Below the pieces are notes generated by a model. That model made no database searches. It was not told where the DNA came from and saw nothing but the letters and a program-made list of their open reading frames with translations. This document shows, one piece after another, positions 37,387 through 48,124 of a stretch of DNA of 64,000 bases; positions within the stretch are counted from its first letter, which is position 1, and the number at the start of each line of letters is the position of its first letter. Source of the stretch: Centroberyx gerrardi (lineage: Eukaryota > Chordata > Actinopteri > Beryciformes > Berycidae); NCBI RefSeq assembly GCF_048128805.1, contig NC_135999.1, forward strand, positions 20,690,949 through 20,754,948, in the 5' to 3' direction. Position numbers and translations under genes: made by a program.

Positions 37387-40300
37387 TTTGTTTAGTGGGT
37401 CTCCGGAGCTGCCCAGACCTGAATCCCCTCTCATGACTCAAGAATGTGACTGTGTCTAAAACAGCATCTCATTTTATCTAGAGCTGTTCAGTCTTTTATA
37501 ATATGGGTTGTTGTTTTTTTAATTTGGGTTTTTAATTTAGTTAGTTATACATGAAGAATAGACACAGAATATGTTCCATTTTCAGCAAAAAACATGCTGG
37601 GCAGGAAGCAAGCTCTAAATGTGATCATTAAAAATGATGAAAGACAGAAATGGAATGTGAAAACATTAAGTGCCCACTACACATACAGTACATGCTGTTT
37701 CATCTTCTTTATATCTGGATTCAAACGCTGCTGTGAAACCTTAAGATAAGAAGAAGGCGAATGAGAAAAATGAGAAGAACAAGAACAAGAAGCCATGAGT
37801 CAGTCGGCCTACTTCAGTTGATCTGCCATTAATCAGACGGCCTGTTGATTATGAACAGATATGGCCGGTTGCTGCTCTACCTGAATCTCGATGTGAATCA
37901 GTCCCATCAGCAGGGGAGTTGATAGATAACAGATCCAATGGACATTTCCTCACTGGAGTCAATTAAGATGTCGGCGTGTGTGTGATTGGATTCGGCCCCA
38001 CTGTCTGTGACTCAGGCTCCTGCGTGTGAACTGAACGGGAAACCAGAATCTTTTGGGGGATTGAATCTGTTTTGGGGTTCTATCTGGAGTTAAGGGAGGA
38101 GAGAGAGAGAGAGAGAGAGGGGTGGGGGAGCTTATTCCCACAAGAAGGATTGTTTTGACAATTTTTAGTTTACGGTAAAGTCTTTTCCTGGCATCATTAC
38201 TCTATTGGAAAAAGAAGGATAAAGGTCAAGGTTATAGAGCGCTCAATTACAGACATTCTGCCTGGGCTGATTGTGTGGCTTTTTTGATGTGTGTGTGCAT
38301 GGAATTATTATGTGTGTGCACGTGTGTGTGTGTGTTTTTGTGGTTGTGGCTGTGTTTGTGCGTGCCAAATGTATAGCCTAAATGTTCTCCCCATGAAGAA
38401 CTTATTTGACAAACTATGTTCACATTTACAATTCAATTGAAATAAGGCCCGTGACAGACTTCCCTTATCAAGAACACACTGGTGCGCAGATGAGAGTGAC
38501 GATCAGTGATGGATGCGCTGCCGCGCGCCACAGTGAACAAGTTGTTTTAGTAGCTGTTGAACAAATAGCAGGAGGGGAGATGAAGGAGAGAGCGCCGTCA
38601 AACAACGCTTGACTGAGAAGGCTCAGGAGGTTAAAAGCTCCACGTGGAGACGTTCAAAGGCGGCCCGTCTGAAACTAAAAAGGGCCCATTTAAAACTGCT
38701 CCAGTGACTCACGGCTCCTTCTCCCTGTTTTACGGGAAATGGAATGTGTTTTTATTTCTTCTTTTTTTTTTTTCCCTCCTCCTGGCAGGGTAGAGGAGGG
38801 TCAGGCAGTGGGTTTATGTTTGTCTGTCTGTGTGAATGTTGTGGCGTGTGTGTTTGTTCATGTGTGTATGTGTCTTCTGAAGTCTCCTTGGGGGCAGATA
38901 GCCCTAATTATCGCCTTGGAGCCTAGAGACTTAGCAAAGCCACTCAGACAGAAAGTGCAACTGTGGCTTCTGCAATAAGTCCAGACTATTTACATAACCA
39001 ACGCTGATGGGTTCTAATAATAGCTTCAATCAGATAATAGATCAACTCAGATTTCTAGTTAACGAGTATTTTATGCAAATGCAGGAAAGAACAGAAGCAC
39101 AGGATGAAACCACAGAGCATAACCTTCGATCAGAAAAACACAGAGAAGTGAGCGACTCATTTCCTCTGTGTTTCTGTATTTTATATTAGCAATAATAATG
39201 ACAATAATGATTCTCACTATGAATATGATCATTTTGGATTCTAGCCACCGCTTAAGTCCCTGCTACAAATAAAACAATTAACATCCCCAGTAAGCATCAC
39301 ATTACTTCCTGCTTTATTTCTCAATAGCTCAAGTGTAATCAGAGCTTTTATCTATCCATTTATTACCATCTGGATACTCTCCTTACAGCAATAACTGAAT
39401 AGTCTTGTTCTATTGCCCCGTGGCTGTTGTCAGTCAAACCCATCACCTCTAGCCCAGACTGGCTTCTTTGGAAACTCTTGGCCTATTTCTGCCGCTGTTT
39501 GTCTTGACTGGGGTTTTTCCAGCCTGAGGTGGCTATTTTGGTCAGATAAATACAATGTTGTGGGGGGGTGAGAAGCGAGACTCAGATGAGATCACCTCTC
39601 GGGGCTCCTGAGCAGCAAAACAACAGCAGCAAGACAAGACAAGAACTGCCGTGGATGGAGGCGGAAAATAAAGGCTTGGAAAATTATTGACATCCCGCCC
39701 CGGCTTCAGGTCGCCCCGAGGCGAGGAATCGGGAGGCAACCTTGTCCCACAGTCTCCCGGAGCAAGGGTTGAGACATTTGAAAACATTTGAAACAACAGG
39801 CAAAGTGCTTGTAAAACCAATGAATCAATGTCTGATACTAAGATCCTTACTATGAGGCTTTGTGATTGAACAGCAGCTGAAAGGAGGGGGACGTGGTTAA
39901 TAGCTACTGAGTGTATTTCAAGGCCTTTACCACAGGCAGACCAGACGGGTCTGTGTTTTGTTAGATGATTAGCTGTGTTTGTGTGTGGCTGTGCAGCCAA
40001 GGGAAAATCGAGCTCACGACTTCACATATTTTTTTGGGAGGGGGGGGACATTTTGCAGTGAATTCCATATTTGGGTGGAGAGACTCTATCTGTCTGTCTT
40101 GTTGCCTGACTGTCTGTCTGTCTGTCCTTTTGTCTGTTTATGTGTCTGTCTGTCTGTGTTTAGGAGTGTTTTGACAATGGGAATGGCCGGTGCCACAGAT
40201 ATCTGGCTATCAGTGGGCGTGAATGTGTGTGTGTGTGTGTGTGTTGCCATGTGCACTAATGTCTGTGTGTGTGACAGTGAGTTTATTGCCATGTGGTTGT

Positions 40301-40400
40301 CTGCAGTTCCAGCCAGGTGTGGTGGTTGGACGAGGGTTTGGTTTCGCTGCCAGGTACGCCACCTGCATGAGCTCTTAGACAACAACAGCTGCACACAGCA

Positions 40401-40405
<5 letters not shown>

Positions 40406-40432
<27 letters not shown>

Positions 40433-40485
40433 CTGTGTGTGTGTGTGTGAGAAAGAGAGAAAGAGAGACAGGGAGAGGGAGAGAT
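40406..40485. repeat. (TG)n microsatellite with adjoining GA tract
   Basis: TG repeats of about 45 bases with one CTG interruption run into a GA-rich stretch. It generates a spurious 184-codon frame on the plus strand together with TG-rich sequence further left. Confidence 0.95.
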
Positions 40486-40510
40486 TGCTACAGTATAATT
40501 CTAGGGTTAG

Positions 40511-41200
40511 GAAGTGGGAAGGGGTGTGTGTAGTACAAACAATGCCACACCCCAATAAAGGTAATGGACTGACATGTTGTGATTATTTTACTTGTTTACC
40601 CTGATTATACTCTGGGGAAAAAAGGAGAGAAGAAACATACGTGCAGACGTGCTTCAAAGGTGTGTGTGTTTGTGTGTGTGAGTGTGTGTGTGTGTGAAGC
40701 CTTGCGCATCTGGAGCTCCTTAAAGGGCGTGGGTGGAGGGAGTTATGCGGTAAAATGAGGTCATCATTGCTGTTGATTTATGTGACACGCGCTATTACTT
40801 ACACTCCTGTGACTTCACCAGCGTTTCTGTTGACAGCATGAATAATACATGTCCCCACCGAAGGATGACATCCTCCACTTTCTCCTCTCTCATCTGCTAT
40901 TTCATAAAGTTTACTTCATCATTAGTGACCCATGTCATGTCAGAGAGAGAGAGTGTGTGTGTGTGTGTGTAGCATTGTCCCAGTTTTACTCCACGGCTAC
41001 CGCTGCGCTGATTACCTGCCATCCTCTATCCAGTTCAACAAGTTCAGCTCGCACATGGGTATCTGTGAAATTGCGCAATATGGTTGTACGGGAAGTGGGA
41101 AGGAGTGTGTGTGCGTGTGTGTGCATGGGTGTTTGTGTGCTTTACAAACAATGCCACACCCCGGTAAAACTAATTGATTGACATGTCGATATTTTGCTTG
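40511..41200. repeat. Pair of diverged direct repeats
   Basis: Copy 1 (40511-40594) and copy 2 (41091-41200) share GAAGTGGGAAGG-GTGTGTGT, then ACAAACAATGCCACACCCC, TAAA, TAAT, TGACATGT and ATTTT-CTTG in the same order and orientation. They differ by substitutions and by extra TG repeats in copy 2. The intervening about 500 bases are mostly unique. Confidence 0.75.
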
Positions 41201-44200
41201 CGGCGTATTGCTTAAGCGCAGTCATATGATAATGTGACGCATCACAATTTTATGTTTTGTTTCAATCAAGTCGAGTCAAGTTGAAGCAGGAGTAGAAGAA
41301 TGGATAGAGGCTGCGTTTTGGCTCTGACTGCCGTGTGTTTCCAGAGACGTGGAGATCTTCCTGTAGCATTGAGAAATAGAACTGTCAGCACAGAGATTAA
41401 TAGTCACGGATGGGTGGTGGATTGCGTCGTGGATGTGCTTTTGACAGCCAAGCTCAGACATTCGCCCCCTAGAATCTCTGAAGCCGAGCCCCGGGACCGG
41501 CGCTCCCGATGCAGGGGGGTCGCCACGGTCCTCACTAAACAGACATGAGTGAGGGGGCAGAGTGAAGGAGAGAGGGAGGAGGGAGAGATGGTGGGGGGAG
41601 GTGGGGAGATAGAGGACAGCCGTTACTGTCACCAACCATCAGGCAGCCCAGGGGTGACATGGGAGTAGGCAAGAGAGGAGGAGGAAAGGGGAGGAGGAGA
41701 GGTCAGCCCTCAAGTCGCCCTCAAGTCCTCACCCCTCACCCCTAAAGCAGACATATTTGCGCCACACCCCCACACCCCCCCCCCTCCTCCTCCTCCTCCT
41801 TTCCCCTCCCCTCCCCTCCTCCCTGTCTCTCTCTCTCAGTGCAGATGTGCAAGTGTGCAGCTGTTGGATCTCTCCATACCATCTTTTTTCGGCTCTTCAT
41901 GTCAGAGTTCTAGCAAATTCATCTACTTTTGTGGCATGAGAAAACTTTTTCAGTGTTCAGTTTGGTCACAGTGTGGTAGAAACTCCTCCAGCCTTACAAT
42001 CCATAATTCCCAATCCCTAATGTTTGGTACACCTTAGATTCAAGATTCAATAATTTATTGCCTTGTCAACAAGTTGATATGGGAATTTGCCTCAGTGCAA
42101 CTCTTAAGACAATAGACCATACACAAATGGGTATCTATGACACCTTACCCCTGAGAAATAATAACATCCTCAGATTGACTTGGATAATAACCTTCAGTTT
42201 GCCTGTGGAACGGCTGTCTGCCCTGTTTTTAACTTCTGCTGGGAAAAACATGTTTTGCTGGCGCTGACCGCCGCTGAGGGCTGCAGCCCAGACATAAACA
42301 GTGGTGTGGCAGAGGAGAGGAAGCTGCGAAGCTGCTGCAGCAGGTGGTGGTTGGCAGAGAAAAGAGCTTGGTCAACACGTCTACTGTGCTGGGACACTCA
42401 GGTGTAAACACTCTCAGGACTCGCACCATGACACACACTGGCAAACAGAACCGCTTTTTGGGAGATCCACGACTTGTTTAAAATATAAGGAATGATTTTT
42501 CACTGAGTAGAATGAGTGCCGACTGTATTCATTACACAGTGAAAGTAGGTGATGATTGAACCCCCAAGAGCACAAACTTTGGACTCTCATTGGTGCTGGT
42601 AGTGCAGTACGACCTTTTAAATTGCATCTTAAAACATACTTTTATCATATGACCTTTTTATAATCCTTTTATTATTTGTATCTTTTTGCTTTGTTATACT
42701 TATACCTACTGTGTGCTTCATTCATTTCTTTTATTTAGTTTGTCTTATTTACTTTGTCTTATCATTGTCCTACTTATTTATACTGCTCAATTTCAATTTA
42801 GTCCATTTTATTCTCTCACTTTGTAAAGCACTTAATGACTTTTGTTTTGAAAGGTGCTGTGTAAATAAAAGTTTTATTAAAGTTATTATTTACATGGTAC
42901 GAGCCTTAACCCATTGAGCGTCCAGGTTGTCCCACAGTGGTGCAGAACATTTTAAAGAAAGTGGCTTTACGTCATGGAGAACCACATAACGTACCTATAC
43001 TCATACAATATGGCCACAGGCCTGAGGGACCTCACGAGTCGCAGTCGGTGAGTTTTTTATGTGGATAGCGGTAAGGAGACAATTTGAGGAAGGAAAACCA
43101 ACTAGGTAACAATTAAAGAAAGAGAAAAAAAGACAATGAGAAACTGTGTTGGCTCCTGGGTACTTTAAATACACACTTGGTCAGCACACATACACATACA
43201 CACACACACGCGCACACACACACAAAAGAAAGAAACAAACCACTCTATCCTTCGTTTATTAAGCTCTGTTGTTGTTCACCATCTTGATTCCACAGAAACA
43301 CACACTCATTCTGAAAGGAAATGGCCAATTCACACACACACATTCTCCCACATGTGGGAATCCAGTCAAGACACACACACACACACACAGAACACTGTGG
43401 AGTCTCTGTACCGTCAGTACCTTGGTTGTTCTATCTTGATAACGTTGCTCTTTCAGACAGACCATTAACAGTAAGTTGATTCATACTGGGTCAGACAATA
43501 CTGACTGACAAAGAGTTCTTGTCTAAACAAAGTCTGTACAGTAGATAGGCAAGAAGATACTGTGTGTGAGTGTGTGTGTGTGTGTTTGCATTTCTGAGCA
43601 AACCCCTAACAGACATGGTTGATAGATAGATAGACATAGCCGGTGTGAACCAGACAGACAGGTCCGTATGCACAGAGAGTGCTTCATCCTGGAGCAGGGT
43701 GTGTGAGACAGGGAGTGCCTAAAACGCCACACACACACACGCACGCACACACAGTCACAGACACAGACACATACACATACACACGCCAGACACAAACAAA
43801 TGTGAAAGTACTAGGGTTAGAATCAGTACAACAAATACTGGACTGGCAAAGACTCACACAAGTGTTTACTCAAGAGAGAGAGCGTTGACTTTTAAAATCC
43901 TGCTATTGCATCATTTGCATAGGACAGGACCAGATGGAAGTTTAAAACAATGTGTGTGTCTGTGTGTGTTTGGGGGGGATGGGGGTACCAAAACTATTAT
44001 TCCAGGCATAATTGAGAGTGAGAGTTCATCTTTGTGTGTGTGTGTTCACTGTGTGTAGGTGTTTCCTTCGAAGTGAACACCTACACACGGTTAGTGAACG
44101 GCACGTTTCAGATACACAAGATATAAACAGATCAGAGTCCTGCCTGAGAATAATTGGATCTTGATGCGTGATATATCTTTTTCTATTGTGAAAAAAGTGT

Positions 44201-44606
44201 GATACATCTAAACCTTTTAAGAGATGGTTGTTTTGGTTTGTTTTTATAAAGGTATAGAAGAACACAGCTGTATATTTGTGATGTTTATTGTATTTAGCTA
44301 AACCGTGCATCTTTTCTTGATATTCCTAATTCTGTCTGTGAAAAGGACTATGAATGAAAGCACTGGTGTGATTTTGCCCTCTAGTGTCTTGTTTTAACAA
44401 TACTGCCCTCTTTGCTCTTTATTGACGAACTCCTACATCTTACTGAGGGAAAAGTCATGGATCAATAATTTATTGATCTTTTCTTGGTAGATTTCCACAA
44501 TTTTGTGAAGAATGCAATGAAGTTCAGCCATATTTTTCCAAACTACTGAATGTAGCCTTGGCCTATATATCTATTGCACCAAGATCAAATTGTATAATTA
44601 GCTAAT

Positions 44607-44801
44607 ACAGTGTTTATTTTGAAAAGCAGCTGCAGCAAAAAAGTGATAGTGATAGAACGGACATTACTTGCTCATTTTTGAAAATCCATTGCAACAACAA
44701 GCTTGATTCATGTAATGAGGCAATGTTTATTTAGGATTGCAAAGAAAGTAATTGTGATAGAGCAGATATTAGTTGCTCTGCCGCTTTTAGAAATTGCATT
44801 C
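44607..44801. repeat. Two-copy tandem repeat, about 113-base period
   Basis: Copy 1 (about 44607-44692) and copy 2 (about 44718-44801) both run TGTTTATTT, then AAAG or AAAGAAAGT, GTGATAGA, CGGACATTA or GCAGATATTA, TTGCTC, TTTT-GAAA and ATTGC. They are diverged but clearly colinear. Confidence 0.6.
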
Positions 44802-46333
44802 TGTGAAAAGGCAGCTCTTTCGCTCACAACTCAGAAACTGCATCAGTAGGAGGAAGCTTTCACAACAGATGTTCAGGCCCTGCTAGCTAACAGGAATCAG
44901 TGTCGCTTTGTGTCTCTGTGGCCTTGTGCTCTGTCTCTCTTTCCTAAGAGAGTAAACACTCGCAGGTTTCAGATGAGACAGCTTCCACGAAACCCATCTG
45001 TGAAAGTTTCTTTTCTTCCCACATTTTTGTTTTTCACTCGGTTTCAGGAGAACTTTTTTTTCCGCAAAGCCCCACAAACAAAAAAGTACACAGAGGCTGA
45101 TACACACAGACAGTTTGACAAGTGAATGTGCACGCATGCTGGGCTCTCGCTCTGTCTCACACACACACACACACACGCATGTACACATGCACAATCACGC
45201 ATAAGATGTGGTCAAAATGGATGCTTGCAGAGTTGATTTGAGTCTTAAATTAGATTGTTTCAAGAAGCCTGCTTGCTGACCTCAGCCCTCCTGGTTCCAG
45301 AGAAACACACACACACACACAGAATTCTTTGAAATCCTCCCCCACGCTTGTGTTTTCACACTAATGACAAAAACTAAAACCACATTTCCCCCAAAACGAG
45401 CACAAGGATTGGAACTGATTGACCTTTGTCAAAACCGATTCTGGGAGACAGGAAATAGAAAATTCTGTTTTACAAGTAGCCGCAGGTGGCCAGGCATCTT
45501 TTCTGTTGGTTAATCATGTTAGATATGGTGATAGTGCTATCCTTTGATGCTGGTCAACTGATTATCAGGGGAACTACAGTATTTCTGGGTCAGTATACGT
45601 GTTGAAACTGGCTATGACTAAGAGTCAGTTAAACACACACACACAAACACACATAAACATAAACGCACACACACACACACACACACACACTCATGGATCT
45701 TTAGGGAGGCATATCAGAGCATATGCCCTGCTCAAAAATGCCAACACACTGCTGACTTTGAAGAATTAACAGTACTCCTTGCATTATGTGGTAAAGTCTT
45801 TTATTCACTTTTGTAAACTCCACAAAAGCTGCCTGTTGCTCAATCTCAGCGCTGGCCGAAAGCCAGCGGGACAAACATGATCTTTGTGCAAATATGCTTT
45901 TGAGACACCCAACTTATCAGGCTTATCATGTTTTACATGTGCTATTATCGTCTTGACGTTACTACATTTCAGCATAAAGCCATATTTATTGTGAAGCATA
46001 TTGCAGTGTGTTTTCTGGTGCTTACCTACTAATCCCCAACCCGGTGACTGACTGTCCAACAGTGAATGTGCCCCAGTCAGCAGGATGGCATCTTTGACCG
46101 TGGGGAAGAGCCAGAGCACTTAAGCCTATCGCTCCATTGTTCGGTCTGCCACACAACAAAACCTGGGCCTCCGGTGGGAAAGAGCCGGGAGCAGCGCTGG
46201 GCTGCAGAGAGACAGGGCAAGTCAGGGGGCTGCTGGTTGTTTGGTGTGTATACAAGTTGGGTAGACAGTCACACAAACATATTTTTGGTTATACTCTGGT
46301 TGGCTTTGTCTGTGCTGTGATCTGTCTCGATTA

Positions 46334-47123
46334 ATGACGAGCCACAAGGACCCCGCCCCCTTTGATACCATGATGACAGCTGTCCAAGAGGTGAGTTTGT
46401 GTTTATCCCGGCTCCATTACTTTGTGTCTCTCTGAAGAACCTCGCTGATCCATTTTTCTGGTCAATCACAAACGGGAATATTATCCCACTGTGCTTAACT
46501 AACCAAGCAAACTATGTGATTGTCTAATTTCAGTCAATTGTTGGGATTTGCTGCTGTAACCTTTAAAATGTCTTTGCTACAGGATTCTCAGGATAACACA
46601 AGGTCCAGACAGGAACAGGAGGAGAAATTGATCCTTACAGCCTGGCACAGCATGGTGGGTACCTGAAGGGAGAAAAACCTTGCAATTGTTTGCCTTTAAA
46701 TTTTCAAGCCATATCACCAGAGGCACCACCTGCCAGAACTAGTGGAAAGTGGATTATTTACTATCAAGGTGAACTACTGTAACACCTAGCACAATGGAGT
46801 GAGAGCCACATATCGCAAATCAGAATTATTGTTGTTAGTAGCAGTTGTAGTCGCAATAGTAGTAGTAGTACTAGAAGTATTAGCATTAGTATTATTAGTG
46901 GTATTAGTGGCAGTAGGATCTGGTAGCAGTGTTTCCTTTTCACCCCCTCCGACCAGAATGAGTCTGACAGAGTTGTTCTGGTGTCTTGCAGTCCGCAGCT
47001 CTGCAGCAGCACAGTCTGTGTGACGGCTCCACAGCTCCAGGACAGGCCCAGTCTTTCCTGGCCAAGCAGAGGCAGTCCACCCAGGCCAGGAGGGGCTTCT
47101 CCCCCAGGCTGCAGCCCAGGTAG
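46334..47123 (+). pseudogene. hook2: HOOK2 C-terminal remnant or mini-gene
   Basis: Two in-phase exons encode an unmistakable Hook-family tail. Exon 46583-46654 includes RSRQEQEEKLILTAW. Exon 46992-47123 includes AQSFLAKQRQSTQARRG and ends ...RLQPR-stop. They correspond to the HOOK2 segments SRSQREQEEKLLISAWYNM and AQSFLAQQRLATNSRRG. Hook proteins link dynein-dynactin to cargo; the tail binds FTS/FHIP. A tentative third exon (46334-46390, ending at GTGAGT) would add MTSHKDPAPFDTMMTAVQE, giving an 86-residue product if its ATG is used. Hook2 is normally about 700 aa, and neither the N-terminal Hook domain nor the coiled coil was found upstream. It could be a decayed gene, a short expressed tail gene, or a gene whose other exons I failed to see. 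Its place between junb and best2 is the ancestral one. Confidence 0.75.
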
Positions 47124-47627
47124 GAGCCTTTGTCTCCGGGGAGAGACGGAGGAGCTCGGCCCACTCATGGGCAGGATGGAAATCAAGACTGTGGAGGAAG
47201 GAGGTGAAGACACCCTGCCTGCATGTCTTCATGTTCTTGCATTGAGGTACTGACTGTATGTTTTTGATTTGCTGTTAACGCTCTCTGCTGGTCAAAGTTG
47301 GTACTGGAATGACAATGTTGTAGTTGTCCCTTATTGATTTCAGTGTATTTGGACCTAACTTTAAAAAAGTAAATCACGGAAGACTGTTTTTTATCTGTAT
47401 CATACTAAAAAAGTGTACATATAACCTATAAATAATCACTAGGTTGTCTGCTCCATTCGTCATTGCGTAGTATTTCAAAATTTATTTTTTGCGGGTAAGA
47501 TTCAATGTCCATTTGAGTTATTGCAAAACAATGAGTTTTTATTTTGTGATCAAAGTAAAACTGTTAAAAAACAACCTCAGTGCCACTTATTTCTACACTC
47601 TGAACTTGTATCATTATTTTATTCATT

Positions 47628-47633
47628 TTTCAG
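47628..47633 (-). terminator. best2: Possible best2 poly(A) signal
   Basis: Minus-strand AATAAA, about 490 bases after the best2 stop. Between 47130 and 48124 there is otherwise only AT-rich convergent 3' sequence with no gene. Confidence 0.35.
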
Positions 47634-47668
47634 TTTTTTTCATTGAAGTGTCTGAAAACACACATGAT

Positions 47669-47674
47669 AATAAA
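47669..47674 (+). terminator. hook2: Possible hook2-tail poly(A) signal
   Basis: AATAAA in GATAATAAATTTG, about 550 bases after the hook2 stop. A minus-strand AATAAA at 47633-47628 could serve best2, so the two convergent transcripts may overlap slightly. Confidence 0.4.
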
Positions 47675-48124
47675 TTTGAAATCACTCTATTTACAGGATA
47701 TTTTAGTAATCAGGGTGAATAAGGTGAACAAAGGAAACAGTCACCCATCTAATCTTCTTTTCAATGGCATTTTTTTTTGGTCCAAACTACAGTTATTACC
47801 TAACATGGCAGTATAGATTTAAGTAGTGACAGGCAATATATTATAAAATATATGTAGATAATTGAAGATCCTGAATAATGTTTTTCCTTTAGCAACAGTA
47901 CAGTCCACTACCCAAAGTGGCAACTGTACTACCCCAAAGGTACAGTAGATGCAATGTTAGAGTGGAACCTAGCTTTTATCAAGGTCCATATCTACTACTA
48001 ATTCCACTACTGAAAATGTCACCTGTCCTCTCCTTCTGGGGTTTAATTGCATTGATTCAAGCAGTACAGATTCAAATAGTTTAAGGTTGGAAGTTCACGG
48101 TAACATCACAACATCGTTTTCCAT

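Larger units (their letters stand above)
23700..46330. other. Gene-poor interval between junb and the hook2 tail
   Basis: About 22 kb without any exon I can assign. Open frames here are low-complexity (TG/CA, GA, TC repeats) or isolated. The interval mixes microsatellites, several dispersed repeats and blocks of non-repetitive sequence rich in TAAT cores and other motif-like words; examples are listed separately. In mammals this slot between JUNB and BEST2 holds HOOK2, transcribed in the direction of the plus strand here. By position most of this interval could once have been, or could still hide, hook2 introns, but no Hook-domain or coiled-coil exon was recognised. Confidence 0.55.

Noticed and set aside
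39979-40533. 184-codon frame
   Set aside because: Largely TG-repeat translation (Val-Cys runs) spanning unrelated sequence.
41300-41548. 82-codon plus-strand frame
   Set aside because: No recognisable domain and no compatible splice neighbours. It might overlap a non-coding conserved block.
46764-47232. 149- and 148-codon minus-strand frames
   Set aside because: Antisense to the last hook2 exon and to a GTA-rich stretch. The plus-strand exons have Hook homology and proper splice sites.
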